DNA from: Micromonospora sp. WMMD961
GTDB taxonomy: Bacteria > Actinomycetota > Actinomycetes > Mycobacteriales > Micromonosporaceae
Assembly (NCBI RefSeq): GCF_029626145.1
Contig: NZ_JARUBJ010000002.1
Location: 3,135,501-3,199,500 of the forward strand
Reading direction: 5' to 3'
DNA: 64,000 nt
Each line of letters opens with the position of its first letter. Position 1 is the stretch's first letter. The notes below the pieces were generated by a model. It saw nothing but the letters and a program-made list of their open reading frames with translations, was not told the origin of the DNA and did no database searches. A program made the translations under genes and the position numbers. Positions 58,001 to 64,000 of this stretch are shown piece by piece.

Positions 58001-61000
58001 ACGGCGACGGTGTTGGGTGATCCGATCGAGGCGCAGGCGCTCCTCGCCACCTATGGGCAGGATCGCCCTGGTCGGCCGTTGTGGTTGGGGTCGGTGAAAT
58101 CCAACCTCGGGCACACGCAGGCCGCCGCCGGTGTCGCGGGGATCATCAAGATGGTGCAGGCGATGCGGCACGAGATCCTGCCGCGCACGTTGCATGTGGA
58201 TGCGCCGACGTCGCAGGTGGACTGGTCGGCCGGTGAGGTGCGGTTGTTGACCGAGGCGCAGCCGTGGCTGGTGAACGGTCGCCCGCGCCGGGCTGGGGTG
58301 TCCTCGTTCGGCATCTCCGGCACCAACGCCCACGTCATCATCGAAGAACCACCGACCGTGCACACCCCCGCCGACGACAGGCCGGACGCCGCCGAGGTCG
58401 TGCCGTGGGTGTTGTCCGCCCGCTCACCGGAGGCGCTACGCGGGCAGGCCGCCCGACTGGCGTCGGTGGACGCCGACCCGCGCGACGTCGGCTTCTCGTT
58501 GACGTCGTCGCGGTCGACGCACGCCCACCGGGCAGTGGTGTTCGGGCACGACGAACTGGCGGCGCTCGCGGCCGGCGAACCCGGTCCCGTGGTCGGGTCG
58601 GTGGTGCGCGGCAAGACCGCGTTCGTGTTCTCCGGCCAGGGCTCGCAACGACCGGGCATGGGCCTGGACCTCCACGACACGTTCCCGGTGTACGCGCAGG
58701 CGTTCGACGCGGTCTGTGCCGAGCTGGACCGGCATCTGGACCGGCCGATCCGCGACGTCATCGCCCAGGGCGACGACCTCGACCAGACCGTCTACACCCA
58801 GGCGGCGTTGTTCGCCGTCGAGGTCGCGTTGTTCCGCCTGGTGGAGTCGTTCGGCGTCAGGCCCGATTTCCTGGTCGGGCACTCGATCGGTGAGATCGCC
58901 GCCGCGCACGTCGCCGGGGTGCTCTCCCTGCCCGATGCGGCGACGCTGGTCACCGCCCGGGGTCGGCTGATGCAGGCGCTCCCGGCCGGCGGGGTCATGA
59001 TCGCCGTGCGGGCGACCGAGGCCGAGGTGCTGCCGCTGCTGACCGGTGGGGTGAACATCGCCGCGATCAACGGCCCCCGCTCGGTCGTGCTGTCGGGTGT
59101 CGCCGACGAGGTGACCGCAGTCGCGGCCCAGTTCGAGAAGTCGAAGCAGCTGCGGGTCAGCCACGCGTTCCACTCGGTGCTGATGGAGCCGATGCTGGCC
59201 GAGTTCGCCCGGGTCGCCGGCACGCTGAGCTACGAGTCGCCGCGCATCCCGGTGGTGTCCAACGTGACCGGGCAGGTCGCCGCAGTGCAGGACGCCGACT
59301 ACTGGGTGCGGCACGTCCGCGAAGCCGTCCGCTTCGCCGACGGCATCACCACACTGGAAGGCCTCGGTGTCAGCACGTTCGTGGAGATCGGCCCGGACGG
59401 GGTGCTCTCCGCGATGGGCGCGGACTGCGTCAGCGACGCGGTGTTCGTACCCGTGCAGAGATCCGACCGCGACCAACCTGCCACCCTGCTGACCGCGCTG
59501 GCGCAGGCCTTCGTGCGCGGCGTCACCGTCGACTGGACGCCGTGCCTGACCGGCGGGCGGATGGTCGACCTTCCCACCTACGCCTTCCAGCACCGCCGCT
59601 ACTGGCCCACGGCACCCGAGGCCGCCACCGACGCAGCCAGCATCGGGCTCGGGACCGTCGACCACCCGTTCTGGGCCGCCGTCGCCGACCTGCCCGAGCA
59701 GGACAGCCTCCTGCTCACCGGCCGGCTCTCCTCCCGCGCGCAGCCCTGGCTGGCCGACCACCTGATCGGCGGCACGCTACTGGTCCCCGGCGCCGCGCTG
59801 GTCGACCTCGCCCTGACCGCCGGCGAACACGTCGGCCTGAACCGCCTCGACGAACTCACCATCGAGGCCCCGATGGTCCTGCCGACCAGCGGCGGCACGC
59901 TGACCATCCGCGCCCTGGTCGGCCCGCTCACCGACGACGACCCGGCCACTCGACGGCGGGACATCACCCTCTACGCGCGCCCCGACGACACCGGTGAATG
60001 GCAGCGACACGCCACCGGCACCCTCACCGCAGTCACCGAAGCGGCGCAGACCCCCGGCCACTGGACACCGCAGGCGACCGAGGAGGTACCGGTCGACGGC
60101 GTCTACCCCGGCTTCGCCGAGGTCGGCTTCGACTACGGCCCGCACCTGCGCGGACTCCACCGGGCCTGGCGCCGCGACGGCGAACTACTCGCGGACGTGA
60201 CCCTCGCCGACGACCTCACACTGGACGGCTTCCTCCTGCACCCCGCGCTCCTCGACGCGGCCCTGCACGGACTCGCCCTCGGCGTCCTCGACTCCGACAC
60301 CAGCGGCCTCCCGTTCAGCTGGACCGGAGTGACAGTCCACGCCACCGGGGCACGCGCGGCCCGGGTGCGGATCAGCCCCGCCGGCGGCGACGCCGTCACC
60401 CTCGACCTGCGCGACGCCGAGAACCAGCCCGTCGCCACCGTGGACCGGCTCGTCCTGCGCCCCCACACGCCCACGACGAGCACGACGCTTCGCCCGTACC
60501 GGCTGGAGTGGACGCCGATCCCCCAACTGGACGTGCCCGCCGCCCTGCTCACCGACCACGCGGACCTGGCCGCGACGCTCGCCGCCGGCGACGTGCCGGC
60601 CGGCCCGGTCCTCTGGTACGCCGAGTCCGACCCCACCGCCGACCCGGTGACCGCCGCGCACACCGCCGCCGCCCGCACCCTGTCGGTGCTGCAGACCTGG
60701 TTGACCGACGACCGGCTCACCGGTGCGCGGCTGGTCATCGCGACCCGGCACGCCGTGCAGACCGGCGACGAACCGCTGACCGATCTCGCCGGCGCCACCG
60801 TGCACGGCTTGGTACGCAGCGCCCAGGCCGAACACCCGGACCGGTTCGTGCTCGTCGACATCGACGACGGACCCGGCTCGGTGGCGGTGCTCCCCGCCGC
60901 CGCCCACTGCGGCGAGCCACAACTGGCCATCCGCGGCGGCGTGGTCAGCGTCCCCCGACTCGTCCGACCCCCGGTCGAGGAAACCCGCCCGTTCACCTTC

Positions 61001-64000
61001 GGCACCGGAACGGTCCTGGTCACCGGGGCGCTCGGCACGCTCGGCCGACTCGTGGTCCGGCACCTGCTCACCGCCCACGGCGTACGCGACCTGCTGCTGG
61101 TCAGCCGCCGTGGCGCCGAAACCCCCGGAGCTGCCGAGTTCGTGGCGGAACTCGCCGACCTCGGGGCGTCCGCCCAACTGGTGGCCGTGGACGCCACCGA
61201 CCGGGCAGCCCTCGCGCAGGTCGTCGCCGACACCCCGGACCTGTCCGGCGTGCTGCACCTGGCCGGCGTCCTCGACGACGGAGTCGTCAGCGGGCTGAGC
61301 GCGGACCGTCTGTCGGCGGTGCTGCGGGCGAAGGTGGACGCGGGTTGGTATCTGCACGAGTTGACCCGGGATCGGCGGTTGTCGGCGTTCGTGGTGTTCT
61401 CGTCGGCGGCCGGGGTGTTCGGCAACGCCGGTCAGGGGGCGTACGCGGCGGGGAACGCGTTCCTGGACGCTCTGGCGCAGCACCGTCGTGGGCTCGGACT
61501 GCCGGCCGTCTCCCTGGCCTGGGGGCTCTGGGCCGACGCCAGCGACCTGAGCGCCAACGCCGACCAACGCCGACTCGGCCGTGGCGGGGTGCTGCCGCTC
61601 ACCGCCGAGCAGGGACTCGCCCTGTTCGACGCCGGCTGCGTGTCGCAACCGCCGGTCAGCGTGCCGATCCTCCTGGACCTCGCAGCGGTGGCCACCTCCG
61701 GCATCGTCCCCGCGCTGCTGCGGCACCTCGTCCGACCCGCGCGCCGGGTGGCCGCCGCCTCAACCGACCGGTCGTCGCTGCGGGCCCAGCTCGCCGACCT
61801 ACCGCCGCACCAGCGACACGCCCACCTCCTCGACCTGGTGTCGTCGCGGGTGGCTGTGGTGCTGGGTCATCCGCAGGGGTGGTCGGTGGACGGTGCGCAG
61901 GCGTTCGGTGAGTTGGGGTTCGACTCGTTGACGGCTGTGGAGTTCCGCAACGGGCTGTCGGCGGCGACCGGGTTGCGGTTGTCGGCGACGACGGTGTTCG
62001 ACTACCCGACCCCGGACGCGCTGGTCGACCATCTGGTGGCCGAGCTGACCGACGTGGCGGCGACGGAGACAGCTGTTCCGACCGGGCAGGCGGCGGACGA
62101 GCCGATCGCCATCGTCGGCATGGCCTGCCGGTTCCCGGGTGGCGTGGACTCACCCGAGGGCCTGTGGCGGCTGGTCGACTCCGAGGGCGACGGCATCGGC
62201 GACTTTCCCACCGACCGCGGGTGGGACCTGGAGGCCCTCTTCGACACCGACGAATCCCGGACGGACACCTCGTACACCCGCCGGGGCGGCTTCCTGACCG
62301 ACGCCGCCGAATTCGACGCCGATTTCTTCGGGATCTCCCCGCGTGAGGCCCTGGCCATGGACCCGCAACAGCGGTTGTTGTTGGAGACGAGTTGGGAGGC
62401 CCTGGAACGAGCCGGAATCGACCCACAATCGCTACGCGGTTCCGACACCGGCGTCTTCGCCGGCCTGATGTACCACGACTACGGGCCATTCGCCCAGCAG
62501 AGCCCCGACGGTCTTGCGGGTTTTTTGGGTACGGGTAATTCGGGGAGTGTGGTGTCGGGTCGGGTTTCGTATTCGTTTGGGTTTGAGGGTCCGGCGGTGA
62601 CGGTGGATACGGCGTGTTCGTCGTCGTTGGTGGCGTTGCATTTGGCGGGTCAGGCGTTGCGGCGTGGTGAGTGTTCGTTGGCGTTGGCGGGTGGGGTGAC
62701 GGTGATGGCGACGCCGTCGGCTTTTGTGGAGTTTTCGCGGCAGCGGGGGTTGTCGGTTGATGGTCGGTGTCGGTCGTTCGCGGAGTCTGCGGAGGGGACT
62801 GGTTGGTCTGAGGGTGTGGGTGTGGTGTTGGTGGAGCGGTTGTCGGATGCGGTGCGTAATGGGCATCGGGTTCTTGCGGTGGTGGCGGGGAGTGCGGTTA
62901 ATCAGGATGGTGCGTCGAATGGTTTGACGGCGCCGAATGGTCCGTCGCAGCAGCGGGTGATTCGGTCGGCGTTGGCTGATGCCGGGCTCACGGGCGTTGA
63001 CGTGGACGTGGTGGAGGCGCACGGCACGGCGACGGTGTTGGGTGATCCGATCGAGGCGCAGGCGCTCCTCGCCACCTATGGGCAGGATCGCCCTGGTCGG
63101 CCGTTGTGGTTGGGGTCGGTGAAATCCAACCTCGGGCACACGCAGGCCGCCGCCGGTGTCGCGGGGATCATCAAGATGGTGCAGGCGATGCGGCACGAGA
63201 TCCTGCCGCGCACGTTGCATGTGGATGCGCCGACGTCGCAGGTGGACTGGTCGGCCGGTGAGGTGCGGTTGTTGACCGAGGCGCAGCCGTGGCTGGTGAA
63301 CGGTCGCCCGCGCCGGGCTGGGGTGTCCTCGTTCGGCATCTCCGGCACCAACGCCCACGTCATCATCGAAGAACCACCGACCGTGCACACCCCCGCCGAC
63401 GACAGGCCGGACGCCGCCGAGGTCGTGCCGTGGGTGTTGTCCGCCCGCTCACCGGAGGCGCTACGCGGGCAGGCCGCCCGACTGGCGTCGGTGGACGCCG
63501 ACCCGCGCGACGTCGGCTTCTCGTTGACGTCGTCGCGGTCGACGCACGCCCACCGGGCAGTGGTGTTCGGGCACGACGAACTGGCGGCGCTCGCGGCCGG
63601 CGAACCCGGTCCCGTGGTCGGGTCGGTGGTGCGCGGCAAGACCGCGTTCGTGTTCTCCGGCCAGGGCTCGCAACGACCGGGCATGGGCCTGGACCTCCAC
63701 GACACGTTCCCGCGTTACGCCGAGGCGTTCGACGCGGCCTGCGCCGAGCTGGACCGGCACCTGGACCGGCCGATCCGCGACGTCATCGCCCAGGGCGACG
63801 ACCTCGACCAGACCGTCTACACCCAGGCGGGATTGTTCGCCGTCGAGGTCGCGTTGTTCCGCCTGGTGGAGTCGTTCGGCGTCATCCCGGACTTCCTGGT
63901 CGGGCACTCGATCGGAGAGATCACCGCCGCACACGTGTCCGGGGTGCTCTCCCTGCCCGACGCGGCCAGACTGGTCACCGCCCGAGGCCGCCTCATGCAG
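52055..64000 (+). CDS. Type I modular PKS 4 (3' truncated): modules 10, 11 and start of 12, at least 3982 aa
   Basis: The frame is open from ATG 52055 to the window edge, with no stop in 3982 codons. AGGTGA at 52044-52049, 5 nt upstream, supports the start. Domain order, with approximate residues, is: docking helix 1-30 (RLREYLKRVTAELHETSERL); KS 33-455, AT 548-870, DH 894-1180, KR 1323-1590, ACP 1588-1665; KS 1680-2100, AT 2187-2510, DH 2536-2830, KR 2983-3250, ACP 3256-3332; KS 3348-3770, AT 3863 to the edge. It continues the polyene by repeated malonyl DH-KR extension. Parts of the three modules are identical at DNA level, and several segments have T/G-rich wobble positions unlike the rest of the cluster. 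These point to recent duplication or gene conversion. The number of further modules and the C-terminal docking or TE lie outside the window. Confidence 0.97.
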   Translation, partial: MANEDRLREYLKRVTAELHETSERLQQVEARHREPIAIIAMSCRFPGGVDSPESLWQLVDSGVDAIGEFPAERGWEVEKLYHPDPDHPGTSYTRHGGFLHEAGDFDAAFFGISPREALATDAQQRLLLETSWEAFERAGVDPATLKGSRTGVFTGVMYHDYAALVGELGDSAEGSLGTGSTGSIASGRIAYTFGLEGTAVTVDTACSSSLVALHLAAQALRQGECDLALAGGVTVMATPGAFLAFSRQRGLAPDGRCKPFSDDADGTGWGEGVGMLLVERLSDAVRNGHPVLAVVRGSAVNSDGASNGLTAPNGPSQQRVIRAALTNAGLTTADVDAVEAHGTGTTLGDPIEAQALLATYGQERPADQPLWLGSIKSNIGHTQAAAGVAGIIKMVMAMRHGRIPRSLHADQPSTHVDWTAGAVRIAADNQPWPQRPGPRRAGVSSFGVSGTNAHVIIEEPPATEVPPRIDAVAPVQVPWVISARSPEALRGQAARLAAMTDVDPVDVGFTLAAHRTAHAHRAVVFGPDELAALAAGEPGPVTGSVVRGKTAFVFSGQGSQRPGMGLDLASSFPVYGEAFDAACAELDRHLDRPVREVIADGDDLDQTVYTQAALFAVEVALFRLVESFGVTADFLVGHSIGEIAAAHVAGVLSLPDAARLVTARGRLMQALPAGGVMVAVRAGEAEVLPLLTDGVSVAAINGPRSVVLSGAADEVTAVAAHFEKSKRLRVSHAFHSVLMEPMLAEFAEVAESLAYASPRVPVVSNVTGQVAAVQDADYWVRHVREAVRFADGITTLESLGVATFVEIGPDGVLSAMGAECVSDAVFVPVQRSDRDQPATLLTALAQVFVRGVAVDWTACYPGARRVDLPTYAFHHQRYWPVGTGTPTGGGTGHPMLDTAITLAGADELVVSGRWTVATHQWLADHALSGTVVVPGAALVDLALAAGDRVGCDRVEELTTGIPLTIGSDAVHVQVRVGAPDSDGRRPVGIHASPDAETWTEHALGVLMPGIGAANPPPSAWPPPGATAVALDGLYEAFADRGLRYGPTFRALRAAWRDHEQVYAEITLDELVPVEGFPLHPAVLDAALHAIGAADLLPAHADGASVPFSWSGVTLHATGGAAVRARVRSLDADSVRLDLTDTADQPVLTVDRLVLRPLTTPTTGTGVDALFHLGWLPHTPSAAPVTGPVVIHRVEPADGDVVTGTHHRTAAVLETLQSWLAAGPQDGERLVVVTIGAVATAGEPVTDPGAAAVWGLVRAAQSEHPDRFVLVDVDGTDESEAALPSLLASGEPQAALRNGEPSTPRLTRPPAGTPPRPLGLADGTVLVTGATGQLGRLVARHLVTTHGVRDLLLLSRRGADAPGAADLLADLADRGASVRMVAVDVADREALAAVVAGVADLSGVVHAAGVLDDGVLAGLSADRLSAVLRAKVDAGWYLHELTRDRRLSAFVVFSSAAGVFGNAGQGAYAAGNAFLDALAQHRRGLGLPAVSLAWGPWAVGMAAGIDTADRERLLRGGARELTEDQGLALFDRAAAEDAAVTVPVRLDLRAVRAAGSVPAVLTHLVRVRRTAASAPLRDRLANLGHEARRAALLDLVSSRVAVVLGHPQGWSVDGAQAFGELGFDSLTAVEFRNGLSAATGLRLSATTVFDYPTPDALVEHLVAELSGMVAADTVVAAAHADEPIAIVGMACRFPGGVDSPESLWRLIESDGEGTGDFPTDRGWDLEALAQTSLTSRGGFLTEAADFDAEFFGISPREALAMDPQQRLLLETSWEALERAGIDPQSLRGSDTGVFSGLMYHDYAGLAQQSPDGLAGFLGTGNSGSVVSGRVSYSFGFEGPAVTVDTACSSSLVALHLAGQALRRGECSLALAGGVTVMATPSAFVEFSRQRGLSVDGRCRSFAESAEGTGWSEGVGVVLVERLSDAVRNGHRVLAVVAGSAVNQDGASNGLTAPNGPSQQRVIRSALADAGLTGVDVDVVEAHGTATVLGDPIEAQALLATYGQDRPGRPLWLGSVKSNLGHTQAAAGVAGIIKMVQAMRHEILPRTLHVDAPTSQVDWSAGEVRLLTEAQPWLVNGRPRRAGVSSFGISGTNAHVIIEEPPTVHTPADDRPDAAEVVPWVLSARSPEALRGQAARLASVDADPRDVGFSLTSSRSTHAHRAVVFGHDELAALAAGEPGPVVGSVVRGKTAFVFSGQGSQRPGMGLDLHDTFPVYAQAFDAVCAELDRHLDRPIRDVIAQGDDLDQTVYTQAALFAVEVALFRLVESFGVRPDFLVGHSIGEIAAAHVAGVLSLPDAATLVTARGRLMQALPAGGVMIAVRATEAEVLPLLTGGVNIAAINGPRSVVLSGVADEVTAVAAQFEKSKQLRVSHAFHSVLMEPMLAEFARVAGTLSYESPRIPVVSNVTGQVAAVQDADYWVRHVREAVRFADGITTLEGLGVSTFVEIGPDGVLSAMGADCVSDAVFVPVQRSDRDQPATLLTALAQAFVRGVTVDWTPCLTGGRMVDLPTYAFQHRRYWPTAPEAATDAASIGLGTVDHPFWAAVADLPEQDSLLLTGRLSSRAQPWLADHLIGGTLLVPGAALVDLALTAGEHVGLNRLDELTIEAPMVLPTSGGTLTIRALVGPLTDDDPATRRRDITLYARPDDTGEWQRHATGTLTAVTEAAQTPGHWTPQATEEVPVDGVYPGFAEVGFDYGPHLRGLHRAWRRDGELLADVTLADDLTLDGFLLHPALLDAALHGLALGVLDSDTSGLPFSWTGVTVHATGARAARVRISPAGGDAVTLDLRDAENQPVATVDRLVLRPHTPTTSTTLRPYRLEWTPIPQLDVPAALLTDHADLAATLAAGDVPAGPVLWYAESDPTADPVTAAHTAAARTLSVLQTWLTDDRLTGARLVIATRHAVQTGDEPLTDLAGATVHGLVRSAQAEHPDRFVLVDIDDGPGSVAVLPAAAHCGEPQLAIRGGVVSVPRLVRPPVEETRPFTFGTGTVLVTGALGTLGRLVVRHLLTAHGVRDLLLVSRRGAETPGAAEFVAELADLGASAQLVAVDATDRAALAQVVADTPDLSGVLHLAGVLDDGVVSGLSADRLSAVLRAKVDAGWYLHELTRDRRLSAFVVFSSAAGVFGNAGQGAYAAGNAFLDALAQHRRGLGLPAVSLAWGLWADASDLSANADQRRLGRGGVLPLTAEQGLALFDAGCVSQPPVSVPILLDLAAVATSGIVPALLRHLVRPARRVAAASTDRSSLRAQLADLPPHQRHAHLLDLVSSRVAVVLGHPQGWSVDGAQAFGELGFDSLTAVEFRNGLSAATGLRLSATTVFDYPTPDALVDHLVAELTDVAATETAVPTGQAADEPIAIVGMACRFPGGVDSPEGLWRLVDSEGDGIGDFPTDRGWDLEALFDTDESRTDTSYTRRGGFLTDAAEFDADFFGISPREALAMDPQQRLLLETSWEALERAGIDPQSLRGSDTGVFAGLMYHDYGPFAQQSPDGLAGFLGTGNSGSVVSGRVSYSFGFEGPAVTVDTACSSSLVALHLAGQALRRGECSLALAGGVTVMATPSAFVEFSRQRGLSVDGRCRSFAESAEGTGWSEGVGVVLVERLSDAVRNGHRVLAVVAGSAVNQDGASNGLTAPNGPSQQRVIRSALADAGLTGVDVDVVEAHGTATVLGDPIEAQALLATYGQDRPGRPLWLGSVKSNLGHTQAAAGVAGIIKMVQAMRHEILPRTLHVDAPTSQVDWSAGEVRLLTEAQPWLVNGRPRRAGVSSFGISGTNAHVIIEEPPTVHTPADDRPDAAEVVPWVLSARSPEALRGQAARLASVDADPRDVGFSLTSSRSTHAHRAVVFGHDELAALAAGEPGPVVGSVVRGKTAFVFSGQGSQRPGMGLDLHDTFPRYAEAFDAACAELDRHLDRPIRDVIAQGDDLDQTVYTQAGLFAVEVALFRLVESFGVIPDFLVGHSIGEITAAHVSGVLSLPDAARLVTARGRLMQ
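56302..56535 (+). repeat. KR-core repeat, copy in module 10
   Basis: These 234 bp match 61291-61524 with a single mismatch (G56500 versus T61489). They cover the NADPH-fold end, the catalytic Ser/Tyr segment and the AWG strand of the KR. Flanking sequence diverges sharply on both sides. Confidence 0.92.
56828..57027 (+). repeat. ACP repeat, copy in module 10
   Basis: These 200 bp match 61829-62028 with one mismatch seen (GTAGAC versus GTGGAC near 56887). They span almost the whole ACP, including the Ser attachment site. Confidence 0.9.
57467..58687 (+). repeat. Copy 1 of a 1221-bp identical repeat (KS11 to start of AT11)
   Basis: Read base by base, this block matches 62492-63712 with no difference found, at a constant offset of 5025 bp. 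It starts in the KS after the DYA/DYG variable stretch and ends seven bases into the GTTCCCG codons at the AT start. Flanking coding sequence differs. Confidence 0.95.
61291..61524 (+). repeat. KR-core repeat, copy in module 11
   Basis: Partner of 56302-56535 at an offset of 4989 bp, with one mismatch seen. Confidence 0.92.
61829..62028 (+). repeat. ACP repeat, copy in module 11
   Basis: Partner of 56828-57027 at an offset of 5001 bp. Confidence 0.9.
62096..64000 (+). other. PKS module 12 (partial): KS-AT(malonyl-like)
   Basis: KS Cys3521 with HGTAT, as in module 11. The AT reaches Ser3952 in GHSIGEITAAH before the window ends. GHSIGE predicts malonyl, but the HAFH region is not visible. 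Reductive domains are unknown. Confidence 0.88.
62492..63712 (+). repeat. Copy 2 of the 1221-bp identical repeat (KS12 to start of AT12)
   Basis: Identical to 57467-58687. A further identical stretch just upstream (62324-62451, matching 57299-57426) is separated from it by a short divergent segment of about 40 bp. Confidence 0.95.

Larger units (their letters stand above)
57092..62050 (+). other. PKS module 11: KS-AT(malonyl)-DH-KR(B)-ACP
   Basis: KS Cys1846; the usual HGTGT motif reads HGTAT (H1981, Ala1984). AT Ser2277 and HAFH indicate malonyl. DH His2569 (HLIGGTLLVP) and Asp2734 are present, while the YGPxF motif reads YGPHL (Leu2698). The KR has TGALGTLG, LDD and Tyr3130, and WGLW instead of WGPW. 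ACP Ser3291. A trans alkene is predicted if the DH is active. Confidence 0.9.

Noticed and set aside
57407..58363. A 318-aa minus-strand frame occurring twice with almost the same sequence (also 62432-63388)
   Set aside because: The duplication is explained by the KS repeat on the plus strand. The His/Arg-rich translation is a shadow of the T/G-wobble codons, not a conserved gene.
57467..63712. Insertion sequence or transposon as the cause of the long direct repeat
   Set aside because: The repeats are wholly within KS/AT coding sequence, keep the frame, and show no terminal inverted repeats or transposase.

Overview
The window is one long stretch of very GC-rich actinobacterial DNA with strong G/C third-position bias. 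It carries a type I modular polyketide synthase (PKS) cluster. The sequence does not prove the genus; the overall style would fit Micromonosporaceae or a related filamentous actinomycete, which is inference only. No rRNA, tRNA, CRISPR array, transposase, phage gene or integrase was recognised. No pathway regulator and no sugar or glycosyltransferase gene lies inside the window.

Layout. Bases 2-340 are the last 112 codons of a PKS gene ending in a thioesterase (TE) domain. It is followed closely by a stand-alone type II thioesterase (354-1109) and an overlapping ABC exporter pair (ATPase 1153-1923, permease 1908-3860). A perfect 13-bp hairpin (3871-3906) separates this operon from a convergent cytochrome P450 gene (3919-5169, minus strand). 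A 228-bp intergenic region then precedes four consecutive plus-strand PKS genes: 5398-21993 (5531 aa), 22022-37636 (5204 aa), 37657-52020 (4787 aa), and one starting at 52055 that runs off the right edge. They are separated by only 20-34 bp and look like one operon.

Assembly line read from motifs. Loading module KSQ-AT(malonyl)-ACP. Module 1 KS-AT(methylmalonyl)-KR(B2)-ACP. Modules 2 and 3 KS-AT(malonyl)-KR(A1)-ACP. Module 4 KS-AT(malonyl)-DH-ER-KR-ACP. Module 5 KS-AT(malonyl)-DH-KR-ACP. Module 6 KS-AT(methylmalonyl)-KR(A1)-ACP. Module 7 KS-AT(malonyl)-KR(A1)-ACP. Modules 8, 9, 10 and 11 KS-AT(malonyl)-DH-KR-ACP. Module 12 is cut off within its AT. If the genes act in order, the chain after module 11 is acetate-started. 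It has five hydroxyls, two methyl branches, one saturated unit, one isolated alkene and a conjugated tetraene at the growing end that downstream modules could extend. That is a polyene-polyol, probably a polyene macrolide. The TE-bearing last PKS gene lies just upstream of the first one, so gene order around the cluster is not simply colinear. The type II TE would edit stalled carriers, the P450 would oxidise the product, and the ABC pair would export it.

The most notable feature at DNA level is extensive mosaicism. There is a 1221-bp identical block shared by modules 11 and 12 that contains a T/G-wobble KS segment unlike the rest of the gene. Near-identical KR and ACP blocks are shared by modules 10 and 11, AT blocks are shared across genes, and the methylmalonyl AT of module 6 sits in its own codon-usage patch. 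This looks like recent intragenic recombination or gene conversion. No wholly new kind of system was found; what may be new is the product.
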